DNA of 64,000 nucleotides. Source: Norana najaformis. Its lineage: Eukaryota > Annelida > Clitellata > Crassiclitellata > Hormogastridae. Of this stretch, positions 1-52,911 are shown in pieces. The stretch covers positions 19,203,262 through 19,267,261 of the forward strand of contig OZ029927.1 in NCBI GenBank assembly GCA_964023275.1. The letters run 5' to 3'. The notes beneath the pieces are model-generated. The model was not told the origin of the DNA and searched no databases. It worked only from the letters and a program-made list of their open reading frames with translations. A program made the translations under genes and the position numbers. Numbering within the stretch: the stretch's first letter is position 1; the number at the start of each line of letters is the position of its first letter.

Positions 1-250
1 CCCAAGGCTGGATGAAGGAGGAGGGCGACGTCCACGGCCTTTGATGCCATAGTCTGTCGTTAAACACTGGAACTCTTCCTCCTGTTTCTCTTCCTCCTGT
101 TCATCTTCCTCCTATTCGTGCTAGTAACCCGCCACTGCCTTTAGTCGGGCAGTGCCAGTCCCAAGGCTGGATAAAGGAGGAGGGCGACGTCAACGGCCTT
201 TGATGCCATAAGATGTCGCTTAACATTGGAACTACTACTACAATAGTCAA
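1..250 (+). mobile_element. Two LINE-tail copies (cgacgtcaacggcc family)
   Basis: Positions 1-75 and 130-245 share the block GGCTGGATAAAGGAGGAGGG, then CGACGTC, GGCCTTTGATGCCATA and a GTCG(T/C)TTAAAC-like end followed by ACTACTA. The same block recurs at least ten times at 61.7-63.8 kb, where one copy directly follows an RNase H coding fragment. It is read as the 3' tail of that retrotransposon family. Confidence 0.6.
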
Positions 251-494
251 GACAGCTAATCCTTTAGTTACTTTGGTTTGGATTTGATCGAATTGCATTG
301 GTTTGGTTTAGATAGAATTGGCTATATTAGATCTATTCAGATTAGATTAGATTAGATTACAATGGATTAGATTAGAGCCCTAGAGATTAATCGAACCCAG
401 GTAATTCATTATTTGGGGCAATAAAACAATAACCAACAGAAAAACTAAAACAATAAAATACTAATTATAAGTGCATATGCTGACACTTGCGTCG

Positions 495-600
495 CATGTG
501 GCTGCGAATATCTGTACAAGCACACCGCCCTTTTCTCGGCCTCGGCCGCTCTACGGGGCTAAATAATTCGTCTTATTATTATTCCTAGACAGGAAACGAT
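495..600 (-). repeat. Dispersed repeat with CCTCGGCC core
   Basis: The block CGCCCTTTTCTCGGCCTCGG followed by an ATTATTATT run matches, in reverse, 7090-7170 (GCCGAGGCCGAAGAAAAGGGCG after an AATAATAAT run). Probably a short retroposon end. Confidence 0.5.
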
Positions 601-889
601 CTTAATCAGGTCGCCAATGGGTTGCCTCGGACTTCCTGGCAGAAGTAGTTCTTTCCCACTGGGCCACGCAGACTCTGCCCTCACGCAAGCTCCCTCGTGT
701 GCCCATAGCGTTGGTCCTTTTCTAAGTGTATCTGGCCTTGTCTCTTCCTCTGTCCGTTTCGTCCTTCCTTTGCCTGTATCCCTCTGTCTTGGTGCGTATT
801 AACTTACATACCGGTGAAAGAATAGCTTCAAATAAAACACGAGATTGACGGTAGGTGGCGAAAGGTGTTTGCTCGCGTGACGCGGGATT

Positions 890-2480
890 GAACGACGAAA
901 AACGAGAAAAGGAGGATGAGGAGAAGGAGGAGAAGTAAAATTGGGAGGAATAGGTTAAGAAGTGTAGCGAGAAACAAGGATTGAATTGCAAGAGGAGCGC
1001 CACAAGAGGAGGCGTATTTCACGAGGAGGAGGCGGAAGAGGAGAGGAAGAGGAGGAGGAGTGTAAGAGGAGGAGAAAAAATGTAAAAGGAGGAGGAGGAG
1101 GAGGAGGAGAAGTGGAAGAGGAGGGGAGGAGAAGTGTAATGGGAGGAGGAGGAGAAAAAATGTAAGAGGAAGAGGAGGAGTGGAACAGGAGGAGGAGAAG
1201 TGGAAAAGGAAGAGAATGTGGATAAAGAGGAGTTAGAGGATATAAAGAATGGAAGAGAAGAAAGATGAGAAATGGAGATGGACAGAAAAGAGGATTGACG
1301 AAGAAGAAGAGAAGAAATAGATTGGAGAACCGGTTCGGAGCAAGATGAGGAAAAGGAGAAGAGGAGAAGGAATGGGAAGAGGAGGAGGAAGAAAAGGAGG
1401 AGGAAGGGAAGCGGTTCGAAACAAGACGAGAAGGAAAAGAATGAAGAGAAGGAGCAGAAAGAAGAACAGGAGGAAGAGGGACAGGAGGAAGAGGGACAGG
1501 AGGAACAGGAGGAAGAGGAACAGGAGGAAGAGGAACAGGAGAAAGAGGAACAGGAACAGGAAGAAGAGGAACAGGAGGAAGAGGAACAGGAGGAAGAGGA
1601 ACAGGAGGAAGAGGAGGAAGAGGAACAGGAGGAAGAGGAACAGGAGGAAGAGGAACAGGAGGAAGAGGAACAGGAGGAAGAGGAACAGGAGGAAGAGGAA
1701 CAGGAGGAAGAGGAACAGGAACAGGAAGAAGAGGAACAGGAGGAAGAGGAACAGGAGGAAGAGGAACAGGAGGAAGAGGAACAGGAGAAAGAGGAGGAAG
1801 AGGAAGAGGAGGAAGAGGAACAGGAGGAAGAGGAACAGGAGGAAGAGGAACAGGAGGAAGAAGAGGAACAGGAGGAAGAGGAACAGGAGGAAGAGGAACA
1901 GGAGGAAGAGGAACAAGAGGAAGAGGAACAGGAAGAAGAGGAACAGGAGGAAGAGGCACGGGAAGAAAGGGAACAGGAGGAAGAGGAACAGGAAGAAGAG
2001 GAACAGGAGGAAGAGGTATAAGAGGAAGAGGAACAGGAAGAAGAAGGACAGGAGGAAGAGGAACAGGAGGAAGAGGAACAGGAATAAGAGGAACAGGAAG
2101 AAGAGGGACAGGAGGAAGAGGAACAGGAGGAAGATGAACAGGAATAAGAGGAACAGCAAGAATAGGAACAGGAATAAGAGGAACAGGAAGAAGAGGGACA
2201 GAAGGAATGGGTGGAGGTGATTGGAACAGGAGGAGCAGAAGGAGAAGGAAGAAGAGGAGAAAAAGAAGAGGAGAAAAAAGAAGAGGAGAAGAAAGAGGAT
2301 GAGGAAAGAAAAGAGGAGAAGAGAATGAGAGGAGGAGGAGGGGAAGAAAGAAGAGGAGAAGAAGAGAAGAAGAGCAAGAGAATGAGGAGAAGGATGAAGA
2401 GTAAGAGAAATGAGGAGCGATTCGCAACCAGAGAGGAAGAGGAGAAGAAGGAGAAGATAGAAGATGCAGACAAGGATTTG
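890..2480. repeat. Purine-rich tract with 15-bp AGGAGGAAGAGGAAC array
   Basis: About 1.6 kb of nearly pure purine on the plus strand. From about 1465 to 2205 the unit AGGAGGAAGAGGAAC repeats almost without interruption; the flanks are looser GGA/GAA. Long open frames in several frames on both strands are low-complexity products of the repeat and not genes. Confidence 0.95.
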
Positions 2481-2748
2481 AGAACAAAATGAAGAGCCGG
2501 GAGACGAAGCAGGGAAAATGGATATGCAGCTGGGAGGGGTTTTTCATTTTCTTAGGGTGGATATGCAGCATTTGTAGGGGACAGATGGTTTCCCATCAGT
2601 TCCAAGTTCTTCCTTCACAAACACGCTACTCTGAGCATATCACAAGATTTCACGTTCTCAAATAACAAATTTTATTTATTTGCCATGGGCGTTTATCATC
2701 CAACGAACTTCGACCTTTGTAAAGCAAACTGAAGGATGAACAAAGTGC

Positions 2749-3432
2749 ATGACAGCCATACATAGGCAGACACAGACACACATACACAGACAGACAAACA
2801 GACAGACGACAAGGTTAACGGATTCCACTCTGTCACACAACAACGTGACGTGCGATTCCCCTTTGTCATCTGCTCCAACAGGCAGGCAGGCAGACAGACA
2901 CAGAAACACAAACACACAGACAGACAGACAGATACACAGACAGACACAAGGAAAGACACAAAGGCAGACACACAGACAGATACACAGACAGACACACAGA
3001 CAGACACAGACAAACAGACAGACAGACATATACACAGACAGAAACACAGACATACACACAGTCAGACACACAGACAGACAGACAGACAGACGCAGACGAA
3101 AGAACTTGTGTGCATGCATGTATACTTACATATGTATGTATATGTATATATATATGTATGCATGCATGTATGTATCTATGTATATATGTATGTATATTTG
3201 TATGTATGTATGTACAGGTATGTATGTTATATGTATGTATATTTGTATGTATGTATGTCATATGTATGTTTGTATGTATGTATATTTGTATGTATGTATG
3301 TATGTATGTACGTTATATGTATGTATGTATGTATTTTTGTATATATGTATGTATGTATGTACGTATATATGTATGTATATTTTTATGTATATTTGTAGGT
3401 ATGTATGTATGTATGTGTGTATGTATGCATGT
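2749..3432. repeat. CAGA array followed by GTAT array
   Basis: 2749-3092 is imperfect CAGA/CACA, interrupted at 2810-2878 by unique sequence. 3105-3432 is GTAT with ATAT and TTGT variants. The open frames here are repeat translations. Confidence 0.95.
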
Positions 3433-4200
3433 GTCAAGACATTTTAAAAACTGCACAATCTACGTTAGCTTCTACGTGCAAGCGCAGCTAAATCGTTGTT
3501 AATAAGCCCAGCAGAACCGGAGACAAGGAATCTACTAAGACAGCGAAAGAGTAAATTTACGATCTGAACAAGTTTTACAATATTTTCTCATAACCCACAA
3601 ATGGCAGCACAGACTTCCGGAAAGAAAACGGAAGTGAAAAAACTCGTTTTTAACAGTAGCCTTTCTTATCATGTTTAGGAAAAAATACAGGTCGTAATTA
3701 AGCATAGTATCTCGTGGAAGACTACACTCTAACGCGGCGTCTTTACCGGCGTTAACATCACTGGCGCCTCTAGCGTCGTAAAAAAGATCGCACAACCCGC
3801 AAAAGATATTTATGGCTTGGCCGCCATGACGCTTGGCAACATGCGATCGTGGGTATGTAAGCGGTGGTCATATATCCCCCGTCTAAACATCCTGTACAGG
3901 CGCTAAACAAATGCTTTAGATATATAGATCTACTTAATTCCTATGGCTTGAGGAGCTACAGAACGCTATTTTTAGGATATGTAACTTTCTAGGTCGTGTC
4001 CACGAGTTCAATGTCCTCGAAAGTTAGCGATCTGCGATTGGTCAAGGCTTAGGATTAAACAGAGTGGTGTATACGCATACTTGTATAGCGCCTTCAAGGA
4101 AATTTAGCCATTGGGTATATTCGCACCTATAATATATCTTGAAAAGGTAGCGAGGCAAAATGATTGGATAACAAGAGAAGAATCACAGAATAAGGTGTAT
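3433..4200. other. No gene seen
   Basis: Mixed unique sequence with stops in all frames; no repeat family or coding pattern recognised. A short GGA/GAA purine tract follows at 4205-4285. Confidence 0.5.
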
Positions 4201-4344
4201 TTCAGAAGGAGGAGGAAGAGGAGGAAGAGGAGGAGGAAGAAGAGGAGGAGGAGGAGGAAGATGAAGAGGAGGAGGAGGAAGAGGCCCTTGAAAGATTTGA
4301 TGGTTACTTCCCAGCTTACTCCGGTACCATAGTATAATTGCTTG

Positions 4345-4445
4345 GCGACACAGACAATTGTGCGGGGTCGTTACACGAATTCCTCCCAGTCGGTTCGAAC
4401 CCGCAACAGACCAAGCGCGCGACCAGCGCGCCGCACGCACTATTT
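4345..4445 (-). repeat. tRNA-like SINE head
   Basis: On the minus strand a B-box-like GGGTTCGAACC lies downstream of GCGCTGGTCGCGCGCTTGG, with spacing typical of a tRNA-derived Pol III promoter. The ACAGACAATTGTG next to it is shared with the element at 9540-9670. Not a folded tRNA gene. Confidence 0.5.
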
Positions 4446-4909
4446 GCATATGCTTGCATACATTAGCATATATTAGCATAATCCGCCAAGGTATTACAGC
4501 ACAAACATGCGTGTGCGCAAAAAAGATATCCTGACGATGCATTATTGAAGCGTATTTACATAGACAACTGGAGGTAATTTAGGTTGATGTGTTTTGGTGT
4601 CGTCGCATCCATTTGTGGCTTCCGCAGGATACGGAGCCTGGGCTCAGACCCCTCCCCCTAATTGATATCCGGCGTTGGTCTAATCATTGTAAACAACCGC
4701 AACGATCTCCTTCCCGCCGAGACCGTCCAAGCGTGAATTCTGTATCAACGCCGACGACGAACTGATCTGATTTTCGCGCATGCGTGCCTCGACAGTGCAT
4801 GCAACTTGGTGTTTACTTTGCGGCCCGATTAGTTGTCGATACGTAATGTTCGAGATGATGAACATGCGCTATGTAAGTGTGTGATTGTGTTTACATATGC
4901 CTAATGTTT

Positions 4910-5560
4910 TGGGTAGGGTCAAATGAAACTGGGTCAGGATAAAGGTAGGTCAGGTAGGTCACGAACCTCGGGGGTTTGATTAGGTGGGGTCAAATGTATC
5001 TGGGTCAGGCTAAAGGTAGGTCACATAGGTAACGATCATCGGGGGTTTGATTAGGTAGGGTTAAATGTATCTGGGTCAGGCTAAAGGTAGGGCAGGTAGG
5101 TCACGATCATCGGGGGTTTGATTAGGTGGGGTCAAATGTATCTGGGTCAGGCTAAAGGTAGGTCAGGTAGGTCACGATCATCGGGGGTTTGATTAGGTGG
5201 GGTCACATGTATCTGGGTCAGGATAAAGGTAGGTCACATAGGTAGCGATCATCGGGGGTTTGATTAGGTGGGGTCACATGTATCTGGGTCAGGATAAAGG
5301 TAGGTCACATAGGTAGCGATCATCGGGGGTTTGATTAGGTAGGGTTAAATGCACTTGGGTCAGACTAAAGGTAGGTCAGGTAGGTCACGAACCTCGGGGG
5401 TTTGATTAGGTAGGGTCAAATGTATCTGGATCAGGCTAAAGGTACGTCAGGTAGGTCACGACCCTCCGGGTTTGTTTAGGTAGGGTCAAATGTATCTGGG
5501 TCAGGCTAAGATAGGTCACATAGGTCATAACCCTCGGGAATTGATTAGGTGTGCAGAGGG
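4910..5560. repeat. 71-bp minisatellite, about 9 copies
   Basis: The unit TAGGTGGGGTCAAATGTATC, then TGGGTCAGGCTAAAGG, TAGGTCA...CGATCATCGG and GGGTTTGAT starts at 4981, 5052, 5123 and 5194 and so on at an exact 71-bp step, with 5-15% divergence. The plus strand is G-rich. Confidence 0.95.
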
Positions 5561-6339
5561 CATGCACAGTCGACTGACGACCTTATTCGTTGTCAACACG
5601 GCGCAAAAGAGGTAGCAAGATAATAGGAAAGATGTAATGTAATCTGGAAACTTTTATAGCGCCATTATTGTAATACACGATGTATTATTTTTTTTTAAAA
5701 CTGTATGTAGTTAGTTGTCACAGGGCAGAGGATAATGTAAATCTACAGCGAACCGTGCGATGAATCCATGGACTTTAAAGAAGAGAGAAGAAGTACGTAG
5801 TCCATCACGACTGCCTTCTCCCACCGTACGTAACGTCACTTACGTTACGTAACCCTAACCTTTACACAGCAAGATAATTATAGAGCAGAAAAACTTTACA
5901 ACTGGTACTAATTGCTGAAAAATCTAATGATGCCAGGATACGCCTAGCTGCTGCTGCTGGTGGTGGTCACGTTAGTATCCAGCGTCATCCATTGAGCATC
6001 TTCTAACGATAGAAACAGCCGATCGAGTGGTGTGGTGGTGGTGGTGGGTGGTGGTGGTAGTCGACTACAGGGAAGTGTGGCGTGCCTCCTGTCGAGTGCT
6101 TTCCTTCCACCTGGTGATCCCTCGTTAAGCAAATGATCGACTTCCGGTGGCATATAGGTGCAAAGCTGCGCTTGCCATGTGTGCCTCATTTCCTCTGCCT
6201 GCTAAGTCGTCTACTTATTTGGTTAATTGTCAACCAGTCGCATGTTTGTATGCATGCATTTATGATGGATGTATCTATGCATGCATGTAGTAAGTATGTA
6301 TGTATGTGTGTGTGCATATTAGTATGCATGTATGTATAT

Positions 6340-6660
6340 GTGTGTGGATGGATGGACGGACGGACGGACGGACGGACGGACGGACGGACGGACGGACGGA
6401 CGGATGGATGGATGGGTGGTTGGACGGACGGACGGACGGACGGATGGATGGATGGGTGGTTGGACGGACGGACGGACGGACGGACGGATGGATGGATTGA
6501 TGTAATAATATGCATGCACATGTGTATATATGTATGTCTGGTTATAAGATCAGCGAGGAACAGCGAGGAACAGCAAAACATACACAGACACACAGACACA
6601 CAGACACACAGACACACAGACACACAGACACACAGACACACAGACAGACGGACAGACGGA
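6340..6660. repeat. GGAC/GGAT array and ACAGACAC array
   Basis: 6344-6492 is GGAC repeats with GGATGGATGGGTGGTT interruptions, itself repeated twice. 6577-6655 is the 8-bp unit ACAGACAC ending in ACGG repeats. Adjacent frames translate to low-complexity peptides only. Confidence 0.95.
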
Positions 6661-7396
6661 CAAACACAATAAGCTGGCCAGCTGCGCGTCATACGATCTG
6701 CCCAACAAAGACATGCATAAATATTTATCTAAAGTCGAGATTTCATCTGCGATTAGAGGGAGAACTCGTGACAGAACTCGGGCTCCTTGGTCGCTGCAAG
6801 TCTCCAGATTTAATGACAAGTGTCTCATAACCATTACTGGGAATTCTGTAGCCGCATCTGCCATACAACAGTAATTGTTTTCAGGCGTTATATTATCCGC
6901 CAGACTATCTCGCCTTTCCGTGTATAATATTTCTCGAGATTATCGAGAAAAATAATATACACCGCAGCCTCCTTAAAACGCGCACCGTTATAACGCGAAT
7001 TCTGAGAGTTCGATCGTGATCTGTCTTTTCTGGGAGCTGTGTCTCTCTAATTAACAGGTCATTTCCCTAGCAAATCACGAATCTTCCGATTAATAATAAT
7101 AGTAATAATAAGACAATTTATATAGCACCGTAGCACAGCCGAGGCCGAAGAAAAGGGCGCTGTACATGGGTTAAAAACAAAAATCAACTACAGTCATAAG
7201 ATATCCTAATACTGTACTGTGTTGCATTTGGTAACTTACATATGTAGAGCGATTCTTTTAGAACAAACTACTCAGAGGCGCTTCCAGCAGCTCACGAATA
7301 TTCCGATTAATAAAATGCCATAAAAGTCCATTTCTAGGGTCTCAAGTTTCTGCTTGTACTTACTAAATTCTAATGCCGACTGCTGCCTCTCAGGAG

Positions 7397-7410
7397 ACCG
7401 CTCTTCTTCT

Positions 7411-7441
<31 letters not shown>

Positions 7442-7652
7442 TTTCTTCCTCTTCCTCTTCTTCCTCTTCTTCCTTCTATTCTTCCTCTTCTTCGTCTTCT
7501 TCCTCTTCTTCGTCTTCTTCCTCTTCTTCGTCTTCTTCGTCTTCTTCCTCTTCTTCCTCTTCTTTCTCTTCTTCCTCTTCCTCCTCTTCTACCTCTTCTT
7601 CTTCCTCCTCCTCCTCTTCAGCTTCCTCCTTTTCTTCCTCTTCCCTCTTTCC
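7397..7652. repeat. TC-rich tract (CTTCTTCCT)
   Basis: About 255 bp of almost pure pyrimidine, the strand opposite of the tract at 0.9-2.5 kb but with a different unit (CTTCTTCCT). Confidence 0.95.
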
Positions 7653-7664
7653 AGAGAAAATCGT

Positions 7665-8030
<366 letters not shown>

Positions 8031-8487
8031 TGATGCCCGAAATCACCAGAACGGACACTCGCGATTAATTAATTAATTAATAACTAATAAATTAATGAAT
8101 TACTAAAGGTCAGTAATTCCGAATCTGAGGCGCGAAAGAAATGTCCGAGAACAAGTTTTCCAGTTTCTTTAGCGAGTGCAGTCCACACAGACAGCTCGAA
8201 CGCGCAATCGTCAGATCAAAGGCAAGCGAAATAGATGGACGGTAAAGGAACAAAAGCATCGATCGGTACGTGTTTTACAACGACGCCAAGCAACAAAGTC
8301 TCACGATCGTAACAAAGTACTCGCTTTGAGAAGAAAGGATGCGCATGATTAAACTCGTACGCGTGAAGGGAGTTGGGGCCGTTAGTTTCAAGTGTGTACA
8401 CAAATACTGATCGGTATGCACTTCTGGAATCTGAAGAAGATAATGACGACGAGGCCTCTCGAGGAGAGACCTGATGGCCCGCGCCAT

Positions 8488-9125
8488 AAACATATATACA
8501 TACATATATATATACGTACATACATACATATATGCATACATACATACATGCATACATACATACAAACAGACATACATTCATACATACACACATACATACA
8601 CACATACATACACACATACATACATACATACATACATACATAGATACATTCATAAACGCATGCATTCACATATACATACATACATGCATGCATACATACA
8701 TACATATATACGTACTTACATATATGCTTACGTACGTTAAGTCTCGTACATATTACATGCATACATACATACATACATACATACATACATACATGCATAC
8801 ATACATATAGATACATAGATACATTCATAAACGCATGCATTCACATATACATACATACATGCATGCATACATACATACATATATACGTACTTACATATAT
8901 GCTTACGTACGTTAAGTCTCGTACATATTACATGCATACATACATACATACATACATACATACATGCATACATACATATATTCAAACATACTTTCATACA
9001 AACATTCGTTAGTACATGCATGCATACATAAATACATTCACATGCACATATATACATACATATATACACACATACATAACTAAAATACATAAATACATGC
9101 ATACATAAATACATACACATAAATA
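8488..9125. repeat. CATA array with a 175-bp duplicated segment
   Basis: CATA/CACA repeats. A segment containing CATAAACGCATGCATTCAC and CGTACGTTAAGTCTCGTAC occurs at about 8651 and again at 8826, a 175-bp tandem step. Frames here are repeat-coded. Confidence 0.9.
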
Positions 9126-9539
9126 CATCTTATTCCTACGCACACATGTATAAACTTGCATACCTACGTACTTACGTACGTACTTACTCTGCTCCTTCCA
9201 CTATGCTCACCAGATGCGCACCAAAGCCGTTGTCCGCTGGAGCTCCGTACTGGACTCAATCAGAAGCTTAACGAGTCATTCACCCCGGCTTTGATCAACA
9301 AATACATGCTGGAAATTTGGTTTTAATCCCCTCGCAACACTCCTACCGTTATTTACAAGCAAATTGCTCTGTTAAAGTCACATTTTGATTGTATACTATG
9401 CACTTTCATGGAGGTGACTTTCATTTATATTAATGATGATGATGATGATGGTGATGAGATCTCTGCCCGAAGGCATATCCATTGGCTTTATGCCACCCGG
9501 GGATGAGATGAGTGAGGTGGTTTCCCGTTGCCTTCCTCA

Positions 9540-9670
9540 CAGACAATTGTGGGTGAGCAACTTGTCCAAAGTCGCTATGCAGTGGCTTGAGGCAGATTCG
9601 AGCCCGCGACCCTCCGGTTACGAGGCGCAGACCATACCATTACACCACCGCGTCCCATCTTATTACAGCC
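9540..9670 (-). repeat. tRNA-like SINE head
   Basis: Minus strand reads GGTGGTGTAATGGTATGG (A-box-like) and, about 35 bp on, GGGCTCGAATCTG (B-box-like). The attached body includes CTTGTCCAAAG. This is a tRNA-derived SINE pattern. Confidence 0.55.
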
Positions 9671-12138
9671 CATGTTAATTTCTCCTGAACCACGTCTATT
9701 CCCCATTTTTACTCGAGTAAACAAACCCATGCGTTCTGCGCAACGGTCGGAGGAGGCTAATGCCCAATGGGGGTCAATAACGAGATGCCCGTGACAGGTC
9801 GAGAAGCTCTCGAGCTTTGCCGGTGAGGTATCCGGGGTAAAAGTCGTAAGCTCCCCATCGGTGTTCGGGGCGAAGCACGGGCCACCGACGATTTTGGAGC
9901 ATATGATGTCTACTTTTATATTAAAATTCAACTCCTTTTGCAGCAGTGACGAATGTTCTGGTAAGGTTGTGATGGCGCAAACTTAGAGGGTCCAACGCCT
10001 CAGCCGGACTTTGTGCGTCAAAAGTGGGGTAAGTGACCCCCGGACCCCGAGGCCCCGCCGCCTGTGATCATTACTCTGTTTACTCTATCCTACTTATTTC
10101 TTGCTGCTTATCTCTTCAAACTCACATTTGCGAAATGCTCGAGTTCGATGTTTCTATTTCTGTTACTACTGTATCCTATTTATAGGCTATAGTTGATATA
10201 GGATATTTCAAAAGGGCAAAATGGCCTATATATTCTCCAAAATTGCTCGTTTGGTTCTCGTAAGATATGCTTGGACAATTATCTTGCCGAAATGAGAACG
10301 CTGACCCATTTGAATAATATATAACGCTGAGGGCACAAAGACCGCCTTCGCATACTATGACAAAACCTGCTACACGTTGTATATTTTATTTTTATAGGCC
10401 TACTTCGTTTAAATTTTATATCTATGCATAACGATGTAGCATAATTTCATAAATTTGATTTTACGTTTTTAAACTTAAGCCATATCCTAAGGTGATAAAC
10501 ACCCATGGGTGAGGGAAAAAGATTTTTTAACGGGCACAGAAACTGGGTATGAATCGTCAACTCATTTCGTTTATGTTCCATTCACCAGGTGGCCGCAGTA
10601 GTTTTAACGTCGTTCTACATAATATCTTTTAAACGAGATCCGAAGCGAATTGAGTTGGTTCTATAACTAACTTTTGACAACAAAGTTCTCATAATTCAGA
10701 CTGCTCTCGTCTTTTATTTACATAAATTAGATTAATGACGAATTTCTATTGAAAACGAGTTAAACTTTTGAGTTGCTCTTGTTACGTAATAAGTGTTGTC
10801 TCTAACATATCAATGTTTATGGTTCTGTCGACTGCTTCTTTAAGCGCTGAGGAGATGCTTAGTGTAAGAATTTGCGATTTTGTTCCTATATATATATTTA
10901 TCTGTTAGTTTACTGTCCTGAAACCTTTGCTCCAATTTTTATCGGCGTTCCTCACACGATAGACTTAGTTTTTTGGGCGCAATAGTAATCTCGAGATTAC
11001 GATTACGATAGACGGTTATTTGGTGTAGGCCTGCGTAATAAACTGCGTCGTTCCACCGCATTCCACTATTAAGGAAATAAAATTTTAAGACCGAGTTAAT
11101 TAGGCGTAAACTGGCTTAGTTGCATTATCTTGAATTGCTTGGCATTTAGTGGTGCACTGACATTTTGATGGTATAAAATATTAATGGCATTACTGGATGC
11201 TTTTTACCCAAAAAAGTTGCAGTAAAATCCTCGTCAATACCGTATTTAAGATATCGCTACTGCGTGTGAGTTGCGTCAGAACATGTTCACTGGAGAATTA
11301 TTGATGTAGCGCTCACGCTGTGTGGAAGTGTTGGTGACGTGGTTTTTGGGACTGCTGGGAATTTTTTTATTGATCTGTACTACAGTATGTTAAACCAGGT
11401 AAAGGTAAAGTTAGCATGCTTTTGTACATGCCTCTAAGGAAATTTCTCAAAGATGTGGCCACAGAAATTGAAGGTAAAGGTAACAACTGTTTCGTGCCTT
11501 TTCAGAAGCTCCTGAAAAGTCTGGTCCCAGGGTTCAGAAGATTGTTTCAGTGCCTTTATAGAAGCTTGTCAAAAGAGCCTTTTAAGTTATGTCAGTATAG
11601 TTAGGAAAAATGCTTCTGGAACAACTAGTTCATGCACTACTAGTATTATTGTTACTTTTTTACTCAAGGTAGCAATGATTTTTGGGATTTATTTCTGTCA
11701 GAGTCTGTGCTATTCGCCAACAATTTAATTATATAGTTTTTAACAAATTATGATTTTGGTTTATTTGGTAAGATTATAAGTTGTGTAAAATTGTAAATTG
11801 ATACAATTCCACTTCATATGACATTAAGAAAGGCCAAACCCACGAATCATAATCGAAAAGTGCACACTTATATAGCCCCTGTTCAATAGTTCAGTGCTGC
11901 TGCAGAGCATATTTTTATTTCAATCAAGGTAGAAGATCTGACCTTTCTGGTGCAACATTTACAGTGCTGGTTGCCGAGCAACACGGCACTACTTGTCGGA
12001 AGGATGTCTTATTGGAAGTGCTTTTCCTTTGTGCTCTGTCCAAATGTGTTTGACGTCAAAGGCATGTGTCAGAAGCGGTACGCCTTTGTCACGTGAAACA
12101 ATAAACCTAGATGCGTGCACCTGAGTTTTCCCTCCCAG
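9670..12138. other. No gene seen
   Basis: AT-rich sequence with stops in all frames. Near 11480-11590 short blocks such as GTGCCTTTTCAGAAGCT...AAAAG recur and look like fragments of the LINE tail family that reads TATATAGCACTCTTCAAG elsewhere. The promoter and signal-peptide exon of the mesothelin-like gene may lie here but were not identified. Confidence 0.4.

Positions 12139-52911
<40,773 letters not shown>

Noticed and set aside
955-2571. Long open frames over the purine tract (up to 538 codons, both strands)
   Set aside because: They encode only Pro/Leu, Ser/Cys or Arg/Lys low-complexity repeats dictated by the 15-bp unit, in several overlapping frames at once.
2749-3447. Open frames in CAGA and GTAT arrays
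   Set aside because: Tetranucleotide repeats give open frames on both strands by their composition; no domain pattern.
4910-5560. Telomeric or interstitial telomere repeat
   Set aside because: TTAGG-like strings occur but the unit is a 71-bp complex sequence, not a short telomeric repeat.
9575-9931. 118-codon minus-strand open frame
   Set aside because: Its C-terminal part overlaps the tRNA-like SINE head at 9580-9665 and the rest has no recognisable motif.
11416-11604. 62-codon open frame tested as a 5' exon
   Set aside because: Internal similarity to LINE-tail blocks (GTGCCTTT.AGAAGCT) and no signal peptide.
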